Source of the DNA: Aliiglaciecola sp. 3_MG-2023 | Lineage (GTDB): Bacteria; Pseudomonadota; Gammaproteobacteria; Enterobacterales; Alteromonadaceae | Length of the DNA stretch: 64,000 nucleotides | Assembly: GCF_030548205.1 (NCBI RefSeq) | Contig: NZ_JAUORV010000015.1 | Span: 62,001-126,000, forward strand | Reading direction: 5' to 3' | Shown here: piece after piece, positions 41,783 through 50,687 of the stretch | Layout of the letters: each line of letters begins with the position of its first letter | Position numbering within the stretch: position 1 is the first letter of the stretch | Notes under the pieces: generated by a model | The model's database searches: none | What the model was told of the DNA's origin: nothing | Seen by the model: only the letters and a program-made list of their open reading frames with translations | Position numbers and translations under genes: made by a program

Positions 41783-43897
41783 TCAATTTATGGGGATAAG
41801 TGATTGCTCTATATCCGCATTTTTCTCAAGGGAGAACGTCTGCACAAGGCTTTTTCCTTGCCAGTCATTAATGGATACTCGAATATCTTTTGGCGCGTAA
41901 TCCGCAAATTTCAGGTGATCAATAACCGCCGAATAGGGCGGGGTATTATCTTTGGAAATGACTTCATATTCTCCCTGTTGGTTTTTCATTTCCGTGGTCA
42001 CTTCTAGTAACGGAAGTGGGTTGGAAAGCGCTTCTGATAGCTGATAATCAAAGCGAATGACCCGCCCTTGCTGTTCAAACCCTAAAAATTCAAGGGGAGC
42101 AATATTTGAATTTCTGACTTTCGAGTTGGCTTTAAGAACCGAATAACTCAATGCTGGCATAGTTATCTGTATTTTATCGCCATCCATATTAAACTCATTG
42201 TTGCCTGCTATCCATTGATAGCCTTTGCTACTGGCAGTTAGGGTAATCGTTTGTGGCTCGCTGGCCGGATTAAAGGCGAGCAAAAACTCGGTAGCCTGCT
42301 GTTTGTCCACCCGTGAAATGGCAAATGCATACTGACTGCCTTCACTTGGGCGAGTAAAAGTAACACCTCGACGCAAGGTTGGGTGGTCCATACGCAGTTG
42401 GGCTAACCTTTGCAAAGCGCGATATAACGGATGATTTTGATCAAAATTCTCTGATGCGGTGGTGGCATCAGTGCCAAGCAAGTCCAATTCATTGTATGCT
42501 GCTACTTGTGAGGCAAACATGTCTTCTCGCGCGCCAACGTCTCCCCCTGTGCCAACGAAACCTTGTTCATCACCGTAATAGATCACTGGAATCCCCCGGG
42601 ATAAATACATGAAAGTGTGGGAAAGTATAGCTCGCTGGAGTTTTTCCTCTTCACTGGCATTGGGCAAGCTCTGATTAATAAATAGCCCAGCTCGTCCCAT
42701 GTGGTGATTGCCTAAAAAATTCATTAATAAATCTGCTTGGCTATCATTGTCATTGTAAAAGTCGTCATTTTCAACCAGTTGAAATACTTTAGAAGGAGGG
42801 GCGTTACGATAAAACACATCGGTCGCGGCGGCTTGAAAGCCAAAATCCAAAACTGAAGGCATATTCCCTAATGTGGTATAACTGCTCAGTTCAATAGGAT
42901 CTGCACTATACACTTCACCAAATATATGGAAATTAGGTATGGCCTGTTGTTTCGCATGGCTTAAAATAGCGGGGCTGAAGCTTGACCAAAAGCTCATATC
43001 CACGTGTTTGACTGTATCGATTCGAAATCCATCAGGTTTGAATTCACTAATAATGTTTTTATATATTTCAATCATGCCGTTAAGCACTTGTGGATCTTTT
43101 GTGTTCAAGTCGTCTAAACCTGAGAAATCGCCATTAATTAAGCTTTCACCCTGCCAAATACTATCGCCTTGGTTGTTATAATATTTAGGATCATTTAGCC
43201 AAGAGGGGACTTTGTCATTTTCGTATCCTGGGGGAACAAACGGCGTGTATTTGTCCCCAGATTCAACTTGAGCAACAGATTTATACGGACAGCTAGGTTC
43301 GTCTGTATAGCTACCATCGGGGTTATGGCATTCTCGATAACTGATGACATCCGCCGTATGATTGGTAATGATATCGAAAAATATTTTGATGCCTTTGTTG
43401 TGGGCAGCGTTAATTAAATCTTTAAGATCTTGATGACTACCAAAATGTGGGTCGATTTGCGTAAAGTCGAGTATCCAGTAACCGTGATGGCCATAACCGT
43501 CGTTTTGAATGGCTTTGTTGCGTAAAATCGGCGTCATCCAGATGGCGCTGATCCCTAAATTTTTTAAATAATCTAATTTTTGTTCTAAGCCTTTAATATC
43601 ACCGCCGTGAAAACCTTTCATATGGTCAATGATATTGCCACCTTGAGAAATGGGGATTGAGGCAGAGCCCTTATCGTTTTCTGGATTGCCATTATAAAAA
43701 CGGTCAGGTATCACAAAATAGAAAATATCGTCGCGCACGTCTCGATTGAGGTAATCACTATAGATATCAGGATAAGACAAGGTAATGGGGTCAAGGGCGG
43801 GTTTTTGACTGCCTGTTACCGGTTGGTTTTGGTCTGAACAAGCGGATAAAACAGAGCTAACGAACAATAACCTAAGTAAACGGTTTAGTAATTTCAT
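41783..43897 (-). CDS. GH13 alpha-amylase-family lipoprotein
   Basis: 704-aa predicted lipoprotein (signal peptide with SACS lipobox near residue 19). The (beta/alpha)8 GH13 domain spans about 50-500: DIITNHTAD (region I), GFRIDTVKHV (region II, nucleophile Asp), FGEVYSADP (region III, acid/base Glu). Region IV, usually FxxNHD, reads FLGNHHMGR, with His (CAC codon near 42710) where the transition-state-stabilising Asp is expected. A beta-sandwich domain C and an extra C-terminal domain follow. If the substitution is genuine, hydrolysis may be impaired or the protein may bind glucan. It is followed by the YaeR-like gene. Confidence 0.88.
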   Translation of the reverse strand: MKLLNRLLRLLFVSSVLSACSDQNQPVTGSQKPALDPITLSYPDIYSDYLNRDVRDDIFYFVIPDRFYNGNPENDKGSASIPISQGGNIIDHMKGFHGGDIKGLEQKLDYLKNLGISAIWMTPILRNKAIQNDGYGHHGYWILDFTQIDPHFGSHQDLKDLINAAHNKGIKIFFDIITNHTADVISYRECHNPDGSYTDEPSCPYKSVAQVESGDKYTPFVPPGYENDKVPSWLNDPKYYNNQGDSIWQGESLINGDFSGLDDLNTKDPQVLNGMIEIYKNIISEFKPDGFRIDTVKHVDMSFWSSFSPAILSHAKQQAIPNFHIFGEVYSADPIELSSYTTLGNMPSVLDFGFQAAATDVFYRNAPPSKVFQLVENDDFYNDNDSQADLLMNFLGNHHMGRAGLFINQSLPNASEEEKLQRAILSHTFMYLSRGIPVIYYGDEQGFVGTGGDVGAREDMFASQVAAYNELDLLGTDATTASENFDQNHPLYRALQRLAQLRMDHPTLRRGVTFTRPSEGSQYAFAISRVDKQQATEFLLAFNPASEPQTITLTASSKGYQWIAGNNEFNMDGDKIQITMPALSYSVLKANSKVRNSNIAPLEFLGFEQQGRVIRFDYQLSEALSNPLPLLEVTTEMKNQQGEYEVISKDNTPPYSAVIDHLKFADYAPKDIRVSINDWQGKSLVQTFSLEKNADIEQSLIPIN

Positions 43898-43915
43898 GTT
43901 GGGCTCTCTGTTAAT

Positions 43916-44887
43916 TTACGGTAATTCACAACCACGAGCTGTGACAAATAGTGAATACCAATGCTCCCTTGATAATTCAATTTGTGAAGCTTGGGCGCAA
44001 CCTTTGATACGCATTGAATTTGTGGTGCCAATAATAGGTTGAATTTTAGCGGGGTGACGCATTAAGAAAGCAAGTAAAATAGCTTCTGGTGATGTTTGGT
44101 AATCCGCTGCAAGTTTGTTAACCAAAGCTGCTGTTTGTTGAATATGTACTGGCTGATTCAGCAAACTTTTGCCGGTTAATATGCCTTGGCAGAGGCTTCC
44201 CCAGGCTTGTACCTGAACGTTATTTAACTGGCAATATTCCATGGTGCCAGTAGCAAAAGACAGGTCTTTTGCTTGGGGGTTATTTGCCAGCACGGCATCT
44301 TCTAAGAAATCTAAATGGGTTAAATTTAACTCGATTTGGTTGGCGACCAGGGGGACCTCGAGGGCATGCTGCAATAGCTTCATTTGATGTGAATTTTGAT
44401 TCGAAACCCCAAAATGCTTGACCTTGCCACTGTTTTTTAGAATGGAAAATGCTTCGGCAACCTCGTGGGCGTCCATTAACGGATCGGGTCGGTGGAGTAG
44501 TAATATATCGATATAATCTGTATTGAGCCGGTTAAGTATGCCGTCTACAGATGATAAAAGGTATTGTTTAGAAAAGTCGAAACGTTTAGGACCTTGTTCA
44601 TCTTCAAATACAATTCCACATTTAGATTGTATTAAAATATTTTCCCGTAATTCCGGACGTGCTTTTAGTACTTCTCCAAAAACCTGTTCCGCTTTTCCCA
44701 TGGTGTAAATATCAGCGTGGTCAAAACTGTTAATTCCACATGCAAGGGCTGAGTCAATTACATCATGGGCCTGTTTAACATGTTTGGATTCAAATGGTGA
44801 TTTTCCCCATTCTCCACCTAGTCCCATACAGCCCAAAAAAATTGGGCTCATGTTGGGAAAATACGAATTCAATGGTATTTGTTTCAT
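43916..44887 (-). CDS. Aldo/keto reductase (YdhF-like)
   Basis: 323-aa NADPH-dependent oxidoreductase. Catalytic tetrad: Asp and Tyr in SFDHADIYTMGKAEQVFG, Lys in ILIQSKCGI, His in DILLLHRPDPLMDAHEVAEA. The latter stretch and GKVKHFGVSNQNS closely follow E. coli YdhF. NADP contacts are expected in the C-terminal IIGTTN block. The frame begins at a TTG (44908), but the ATG at 44887 fits the family start. It is 18 bases upstream of the amylase gene on the same strand and could be co-transcribed. Confidence 0.9.
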   Translation of the reverse strand: MKQIPLNSYFPNMSPIFLGCMGLGGEWGKSPFESKHVKQAHDVIDSALACGINSFDHADIYTMGKAEQVFGEVLKARPELRENILIQSKCGIVFEDEQGPKRFDFSKQYLLSSVDGILNRLNTDYIDILLLHRPDPLMDAHEVAEAFSILKNSGKVKHFGVSNQNSHQMKLLQHALEVPLVANQIELNLTHLDFLEDAVLANNPQAKDLSFATGTMEYCQLNNVQVQAWGSLCQGILTGKSLLNQPVHIQQTAALVNKLAADYQTSPEAILLAFLMRHPAKIQPIIGTTNSMRIKGCAQASQIELSREHWYSLFVTARGCELP

Positions 44888-45000
44888 GCCAGCATCTTTT
44901 AAAATCAATTAATCTGTTCATTCTAATCAGTTTACATAAAGATTACATTGAATACGTATGCCCTAGCTAACTAAAAACCATTTTGAACACCGTCCTATGT

Positions 45001-45999
45001 CTAATGATATTCCAAATCTCGCACTTTTCCCCAAAACACACGGTATGAGAACAAGGTGTACGCAAAAATACAGGGAATAACAATCAGTGCGCCATACAAG
45101 ATGACACGCAGAGATTCCGGGGCGCTAGCAGCTTGCCAAATATTGAGTTCACCGGGCACAACAAAAGGATAAAAACTAAACGCCAATCCTAAGAAACTAA
45201 AGGTGAAAATGGCGGTACACAGCACGAAGGGCAACCAGCAACCTGCATCATCTTTAAGGGGCAGTTTTTGTAATGTGAAGTAACCAATGACAAAAAAGGC
45301 AAAACACAATATGGGCACCAAGGCAATTAAATAGGCTAGGGGAGGTTGGGTCCAACGTTCGAATACAAACGAGTTAATGAGGGGATTAATTATACACACA
45401 GCCAAAATCCCAACGAGACATACTTTTCCTGCATTTTTTGCCCATTTTATTGCTCTTAGTTGCAACTGGCCTTCGGCTTTCATGATCAACCAACAAGCAC
45501 CAATTAATGCATATGCCATTGCTACGCCAGCGGCACTGAGTAGGCTAAATGCTACTGACTTCAAACTAATTTCAAAGCCCATAACAAACATGCCCAACAT
45601 GTAACCCTGAGCCGCTGCGGCAATAAAAGAACCCAACTTAAATAACTTGTCCCATCGGTCTTTTTTATGGGCGATTACCTTGGCTCTAAAATCGAAGGAT
45701 ACGCCACGAATAATTAAGCCAATGAGTAAGATTGCTGTTGGTAAATAAAGTGCTTTTAAAATAATACTGTGAGCACTGGGAAAGGCGACTAACATCAATC
45801 CAACTGCCAACACTAACCAAGTTTCATTGGCATCCCAAAATGGGCCGATTGAGGCGATCATTTTGTCTCTTTGTTGTTGATTATCCATGGGTAACAGTAA
45901 ACCCACACCCAAGTCGTAACCGTCGAGAATGGCGTATACGAGTACGGAAAACGCCATTAAACCAGCAAAAATGATGGGTAACTGATGATCTAAAATCAT
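45001..45999 (-). CDS. cydB: Cytochrome bd-type quinol oxidase subunit II
   Basis: 332-aa integral membrane subunit with about eight helices. LDHQLPIIFAGLMAFSVLVYAILDGYDLGVGLLLP is the N-terminal quinol-oxidase signature (DGYDLGVG), and FWDANETWLVLAVG is the next family block. Together with subunit I it reduces oxygen with quinol electrons. The ATG overlaps the cydA stop by four bases. No CydX-like small ORF is evident after it. Confidence 0.95.
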   Translation of the reverse strand: MILDHQLPIIFAGLMAFSVLVYAILDGYDLGVGLLLPMDNQQQRDKMIASIGPFWDANETWLVLAVGLMLVAFPSAHSIILKALYLPTAILLIGLIIRGVSFDFRAKVIAHKKDRWDKLFKLGSFIAAAAQGYMLGMFVMGFEISLKSVAFSLLSAAGVAMAYALIGACWLIMKAEGQLQLRAIKWAKNAGKVCLVGILAVCIINPLINSFVFERWTQPPLAYLIALVPILCFAFFVIGYFTLQKLPLKDDAGCWLPFVLCTAIFTFSFLGLAFSFYPFVVPGELNIWQAASAPESLRVILYGALIVIPCIFAYTLFSYRVFWGKVRDLEYH

Positions 46000-47360
46000 T
46001 GGCTTTCCTCCGCCGTTGCTCTGGTGCGTGCGGGTGTGTATTCAGCCGCATCGTATTCTTCAATTTCCACAGACTTTCTAGCCATGTAAAACAAGGTTTT
46101 TATGTAAGCAAATAACAAGAATGCATAAAGGGACAGATACATGGCTAAGCTCACTCCAACATTTTCTGGTGCGATATCTGTTACCGCATCTGCGGTGGTT
46201 AAAATACCGCTCACCAAGTAGGGTTGACGGCCAATTTCAGTAACGTACCAGCCCGCTAAAGTTGCCACCCAACCAGAAAAAGTCATGCCAATAAAAAATT
46301 TCAACATCCAAGGGGCAAGTGAACCTTTTCGCCACAAGAAATAACTTGCCACCCAACTACTGAATAACATCAGCATGCCTAAGCCAACCATGATTCTAAA
46401 ACCGTAAAACACAGGCTTAACGGGCGGATGTTTACCCTCAAACTCGTTTAGACCTCTAATTTGTCCATCGGGATCATGGGTTAAAATTACACTGGCCATT
46501 TTCGGTATGGCAATCTCAAAATGATTTGTACGTTGTTCTTCATCAGGGACTGCAAATAATAGCAGTGGCGCACCATTTGTTGTTTCCCAGACGCCTTCCA
46601 TTGCTGCCACTTTTTGCGGTTGATGCTCGAAAGTGTTGAGTCCATGCATATCACCCATAACCACTTGTAAAGGGGTCAGTATGGCCGCTAGAAAAATTGC
46701 GGTTTTTAAAGCCAGATTAGGCGCTTTTTTGTTGTCACCGCGAAGGATTCGGTAAGCCGAAATGCCTGCAATTAGAAAACAAATGGTTAATCCTGATGCT
46801 AACAGCATGTGCCCTAAACGATAGGGGAAGGATGGGTTAAAGATAATTTCAAACCAGTCCACTGCATAAGCGACACCATCACGCATCTCAAAACCTGTAG
46901 GAGTATGCATCCAAGAGTTGAGGGCCAAAATCCAAAATGCAGAAAGTGATGTCCCTATAGCAACAATAAAGGTTGATAAGGTATGGAGCCAGGGAGGCAC
47001 GCGATTAATGCCAAATAGCATGACTCCCAGAAACGTTGCTTCTAGGAAAAATGCAGTCATGATTTCGTAAGCGAGAAGAGGTCCTGCAATATTGCCTACC
47101 GTGCCCATAAAACCAGGCCAGTTGGTGCCAAATTGAAATGACATCGTAATTCCGCTCACTACGCCCATTGCAAATGTAAGGGCAAACACTTTTACCCAAA
47201 ATCGATAAATTCGCATCCATACAGGGTGCTTACTAATGTGAAAACGAACGCGAAAATAGAAAAGCATCCAACACATAGCAATGCTAATCGCTGGAAATAA
47301 AATGTGAAAACTAATATTTGCTGCAAATTGAATGCGAGAGAGTAGCATTACGTCTGCCAT
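45996..47360 (-). CDS. cydA: Cytochrome bd-type quinol oxidase subunit I, cyanide-insensitive (CioA) type
   Basis: 454-aa heme-binding subunit. RIQFAANISFHILFPAISIAM carries the heme ligand His and ALTFAMGVVSGITMSFQFGTNW the family core; GDMHGLNTFEHQPQKVAAMEG marks the quinol side. The Q loop is short, as in CioA of Pseudomonas and unlike the long loop of E. coli CydA (522 aa), so it is likely a cyanide-tolerant oxidase. AGGGG six bases before the ATG supports the start. It is downstream of a GbsR/MarR-type regulator that has a consensus FNR box upstream. Confidence 0.95.
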   Translation of the reverse strand: MADVMLLSRIQFAANISFHILFPAISIAMCWMLFYFRVRFHISKHPVWMRIYRFWVKVFALTFAMGVVSGITMSFQFGTNWPGFMGTVGNIAGPLLAYEIMTAFFLEATFLGVMLFGINRVPPWLHTLSTFIVAIGTSLSAFWILALNSWMHTPTGFEMRDGVAYAVDWFEIIFNPSFPYRLGHMLLASGLTICFLIAGISAYRILRGDNKKAPNLALKTAIFLAAILTPLQVVMGDMHGLNTFEHQPQKVAAMEGVWETTNGAPLLLFAVPDEEQRTNHFEIAIPKMASVILTHDPDGQIRGLNEFEGKHPPVKPVFYGFRIMVGLGMLMLFSSWVASYFLWRKGSLAPWMLKFFIGMTFSGWVATLAGWYVTEIGRQPYLVSGILTTADAVTDIAPENVGVSLAMYLSLYAFLLFAYIKTLFYMARKSVEIEEYDAAEYTPARTRATAEESQ

Positions 47361-47469
47361 TGAAAACCCCTAGCGGCGCTGATTTTAGCCGTGTTTAATT
47401 AATCTTAAAACTTGATGAATTTACCCTACTTACGGCGATAATCTGCTGTCTAACCTGAACCCTTTTGAA

Positions 47470-48015
47470 TTAACTACTTTTTAAAAACTTATCCTTCATA
47501 TCTAAAACTTTACCTACCCCGGAACCTAGCTTCATTAAGGTTGATAGCTTTTCTGGACTTAAGCGCTGCAACTCTTCACTCCACTGAGTCACGTTTTCCA
47601 ATAAGTCATGAATTTCTTTTAACTGTTGTTGGGCATATTCTTCTTGTTGATTCGCCGGCGTAACTAAAAGGGTATCTCGAAGGACGCTCATAGTGGGCTC
47701 AATTTCTCGTTTACGACGCTCTTCAAATACCTTGTTTGCCATATCCCAAATGCTACCTAAAGATTTAAAGTAATCTTTTCGATCTCCAGGCACATGATGC
47801 ATTTGTACTAGCCGCCATGACTGTAATTCCTTCAATCCCATACTGACATTCCCGCGAGAAACATTCAGAGCTTCAGCAATGTCATTGGCGCTTAAAGGCT
47901 CTTCACTTATTACTAAAAGCGCATACATTTGCCCGACAGTGCGGTTAAACCCCCAGCGGCTGCCCATTTCACCAAAATGCATAACGAAGGTTTCTATCAT
48001 GGGTGTCATTTTCAT
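47470..48015 (-). CDS. GbsR/MarR-family transcriptional regulator
   Basis: 181-aa winged-helix regulator. HFGEMGSRWGFNRTVGQMYALLVISE and LSANDIAEALNVSRGNVSMGLKELQSW (recognition helix about 50-65) are typical of the GbsR branch of MarR regulators, followed by HHVPGDRKDYFKSLGSIWDMA and a helical dimerisation tail. It lies 109 bases upstream of cydA on the same strand and most likely controls or is co-controlled with the oxidase. A perfect FNR box lies 56 bases before its start codon. Confidence 0.9.
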   Translation of the reverse strand: MKMTPMIETFVMHFGEMGSRWGFNRTVGQMYALLVISEEPLSANDIAEALNVSRGNVSMGLKELQSWRLVQMHHVPGDRKDYFKSLGSIWDMANKVFEERRKREIEPTMSVLRDTLLVTPANQQEEYAQQQLKEIHDLLENVTQWSEELQRLSPEKLSTLMKLGSGVGKVLDMKDKFLKSS

Positions 48016-48070
48016 GGATAATTATCTCTTTTCTGAAGTTTCAGTAATTTCTGAAAATTATAAACGTTAA

Positions 48071-48084
48071 TTGATGTAGATCAA
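48071..48084. promoter_or_regulatory. Consensus FNR/ANR box upstream of the regulator-oxidase genes
   Basis: TTGAT-GTAG-ATCAA matches the FNR half-site consensus TTGAT-N4-ATCAA exactly. It precedes the leftward GbsR-type gene and thus the cydAB pair. Oxygen-responsive control of a microaerobic oxidase is a natural inference. Confidence 0.8.
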
Positions 48085-48584
48085 ATATTATTTTGTTTAT
48101 TTGTGATTATGGGAGCAGGAAGGTTATCTCTCGATAGGTTCTTTGGCTTCGAAAAACGAACAGCATAATCCATCCTTTTCCAGTTTAGTTAGTCTGCTAC
48201 AGGTTAACTAAACTGTCTGTTAAAAAAAGCTGCGATCACCTTTATATGGGGGGTGTGCAAAGTACCAATTTTATTTAATTCACTATTAAAAAATCGAAAA
48301 CATCAAATCAACCCCACCCACTTTAGAATTCATGAGCCTAATTCATGTATTAATGAAATTATATCATTTTTATTCATGTGTTAATCCGCGTATAAAACAC
48401 TCTCTCCTTTGACTTACGACTTATATAAAAATTGCAGTGCCTTTTGATTACGTGACTTAGGTTCTGGCGATAGTGTCGCGAAAGCATTTATTGATTAACA
48501 AAGTCGTTAGTTAAAGCGGGAATGTCCATACAGGGCAGAAGATAAATTTAGGTTTTGTCGCAGATAAATTGGATACAGATCAGC
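48085..48584. promoter_or_regulatory. 500-base divergent regulatory region upstream of mesX
   Basis: No gene is visible. ATTCATG occurs at 48328, 48341 and 48372; the last two begin a longer repeat, ATTCATGTATTAAT (48341-48354) and ATTCATGTGTTAAT (48372-48385), spaced 31 bases, about three helical turns. TTCAT-N6-ATGAA (48342-48357) is a partial palindrome. These could be sites for a LysR-type regulator such as MetR, but the spacing does not fit the classic MetR site. No S-adenosylmethionine riboswitch or MetJ box array is apparent. Confidence 0.45.
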
Positions 48585-49559
48585 ATGAATAAAGAGTTTA
48601 CATTTACCATTAACAGCGTCGCCTTTGATGAAGACTATCATCCATCGGAGAATACTCGTATCACTACCAACTTCGCTAATTTGGCGAGGGGGCAGAGCCG
48701 TCAAGCAAACTTGCGTAATGCGCTTAATATGATCGACAACAGTTTCAACGGTATGGCGTGTTGGGATAATCCAAATGGAAACCGCTATTCTGTGGGGTTG
48801 GATATCATCACCGTCGATATTGACATTGAGGGCAGTGGTCGTAGCTTTCCATCGATTGAAATATTAAAAACCACTATCGTAGATCATAGAACCAATAAGC
48901 GCATAGACGGCATTGTGGGCAATAATTTCTCGTCTTATCTGCGAGACTATGATTTCAGTGTTTTATTGTTAGAACATAATAAGAACCAGCCGAAATTTAG
49001 CATCCCGGATAACTTTGGCGATCTGCATGGCAAACTATTTAAATCTTTCGTTAACTCAGACGCCTACAAACAGCATTTTACAAAGCTACCTGTTATTTGT
49101 CTCAGTGTTTCGGATAACAAAACCTATTATCGGACAGAAAATCAACATCCCATATTAGGTGTTGAATATCAGGCAAGCGATTCATCTTTGACGGAACTCT
49201 ATTTCAAAAAAATGGGCTTGCAGGTACGCTATTTTATGCCGCCGAATAGCGTAGCGCCACTGGCTTTTTATTCCTGTGGAGATTTGCTAAATGATTACAC
49301 AGCACTAGAGCTGATCAGCACCATTAGCACTATGGAAACCTTCCAAAAAATCTATCGACCAGAGATTTATAACGCCAATGCCGTTGCTGGCCAGTGTTAT
49401 CAACCGAATTTACAAAATCAGGATCATTCAATTACTCAAATTGTGTATGACCGGGAAGAGCGCAGCCAGTTGGCAAATGAGCAAGGAAAATTCGCTGAAG
49501 AGCATTTCATCAAACCTTACCAACGTGTCCTTGAACAGTGGTCTGCTAATTACGCTTAA
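48585..49559 (+). CDS. mesX: MesX (DUF1852), partner of methionine synthase MesD
   Basis: 324 aa from the ATG at 48585 (the frame opens 30 bases earlier without a ribosome-binding site). NKEFTFTINSVAFDEDYHPS and TRITTNFANLARG are typical DUF1852 N-terminal blocks, and NMIDNSFNGMACWDNPNGN follows. In other bacteria DUF1852 proteins are encoded beside, and genetically required for, the short MetE-like enzyme MesD; the pair makes methionine without methyl-folate, in an oxygen-dependent manner with the methyl donor unresolved as far as I recall. It is 30 bases upstream of mesD here, which fits that operon. Confidence 0.85.
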   Translation: MNKEFTFTINSVAFDEDYHPSENTRITTNFANLARGQSRQANLRNALNMIDNSFNGMACWDNPNGNRYSVGLDIITVDIDIEGSGRSFPSIEILKTTIVDHRTNKRIDGIVGNNFSSYLRDYDFSVLLLEHNKNQPKFSIPDNFGDLHGKLFKSFVNSDAYKQHFTKLPVICLSVSDNKTYYRTENQHPILGVEYQASDSSLTELYFKKMGLQVRYFMPPNSVAPLAFYSCGDLLNDYTALELISTISTMETFQKIYRPEIYNANAVAGQCYQPNLQNQDHSITQIVYDREERSQLANEQGKFAEEHFIKPYQRVLEQWSANYA

Positions 49560-49589
49560 TCATCAACCTAATATAAGATTTTATTCATT

Positions 49590-50618
49590 ATGAAAACACT
49601 ACTACCTACCTCAACTGCGGGCAGTCTGCCTAAACCTGCATGGCTTGCACAACCTGAGACACTTTGGTCACCATGGAAATTGCAAGATGAAGAGCTAATT
49701 GAAGGCAAGCGAGATGCGTTACGTCTATCACTTCAAGATCAGCAACAAGCTGGGATTGATATCGTCAGTGATGGTGAACAAACCCGCCAGCATTTTGTAA
49801 CTACTTTTATTGAACACCTTGATGGGGTTGATTTTGAAAAGCGTAAGACTGTGAAAATTCGCGATCGCTATGATGCCAGCGTACCCACAGTGGTTGGTGC
49901 TGTTGCTCGTCAAAAAACAGTTTTTGTTGAAGATGCTAAATTTTTACGAAAGCAAACCAAACAACCCATTAAATGGGCGCTTCCCGGGCCGATGACGATG
50001 ATTGATACCTTGTTTGATGATCATTATAAAAGTCGCGAAAAATTAGCTTGGGAGTTCGCTAAAATTCTTAATCAAGAAGCCAAAGAGTTAGAGGCGGCCG
50101 GGGTTGATATTATTCAATTCGACGAGCCCGCCTTTAATGTGTTTTTTGATGAGGTAAATGATTGGGGTATCGCTACTTTGGAACGGGCAATTGAAGGGCT
50201 CAAATGTCAAACTGCGGTACACATTTGTTATGGTTATGGCATAAAAGCCAATACGGATTGGAAAAAGACCTTGGGCTCAGAGTGGCGGCAATATGAAAAA
50301 GCCTTTCCCAAATTGCAAACATCGAATATCGATATAGTTTCATTGGAATGTCAAAACTCTCGAGTTCCTATGGATCTTATTGAACTTCTTAGAGGTAAAA
50401 AAGTGATGGTAGGGGCCATTGATGTGGCAACTAATAAAGTAGAGACTCCTGAGGAAGTCGCTAATACCTTGCGAAAGGCCCTTGAGTTTGTCGATGCTGA
50501 CAAACTATACCCATCGACCAACTGTGGTATGGCTCCTTTGCCGCAACAGGTGGCTCGCGCCAAATTATCCGCATTATCCGCGGGCACTGAATTACTGCGA
50601 AGCGAGCTTAAAAACTAA
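49590..50618 (+). CDS. mesD: Folate-independent core methionine synthase MesD
   Basis: 342-aa MetE C-terminal-type domain without the N-terminal folate-binding half of MetE. PTSTAGSLPKPAWLAQPETLW opens the barrel; IVSDGEQTRQHF, DIIQFDEPAFNVF and VHICYGYGIKANTDW (His-x-Cys zinc ligands) and STNCGMAPLP (second zinc Cys) mark the homocysteine site. Length, architecture and the adjacent mesX identify it as MesD rather than MetE. It should methylate homocysteine to methionine. Confidence 0.88.
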   Translation: MKTLLPTSTAGSLPKPAWLAQPETLWSPWKLQDEELIEGKRDALRLSLQDQQQAGIDIVSDGEQTRQHFVTTFIEHLDGVDFEKRKTVKIRDRYDASVPTVVGAVARQKTVFVEDAKFLRKQTKQPIKWALPGPMTMIDTLFDDHYKSREKLAWEFAKILNQEAKELEAAGVDIIQFDEPAFNVFFDEVNDWGIATLERAIEGLKCQTAVHICYGYGIKANTDWKKTLGSEWRQYEKAFPKLQTSNIDIVSLECQNSRVPMDLIELLRGKKVMVGAIDVATNKVETPEEVANTLRKALEFVDADKLYPSTNCGMAPLPQQVARAKLSALSAGTELLRSELKN

Positions 50619-50687
50619 TAACACTCAAGTTTAAACATGGAAAACTTAACGTCTGCAGTTTAATCTACTTAAATAGTAAAAAAGACT

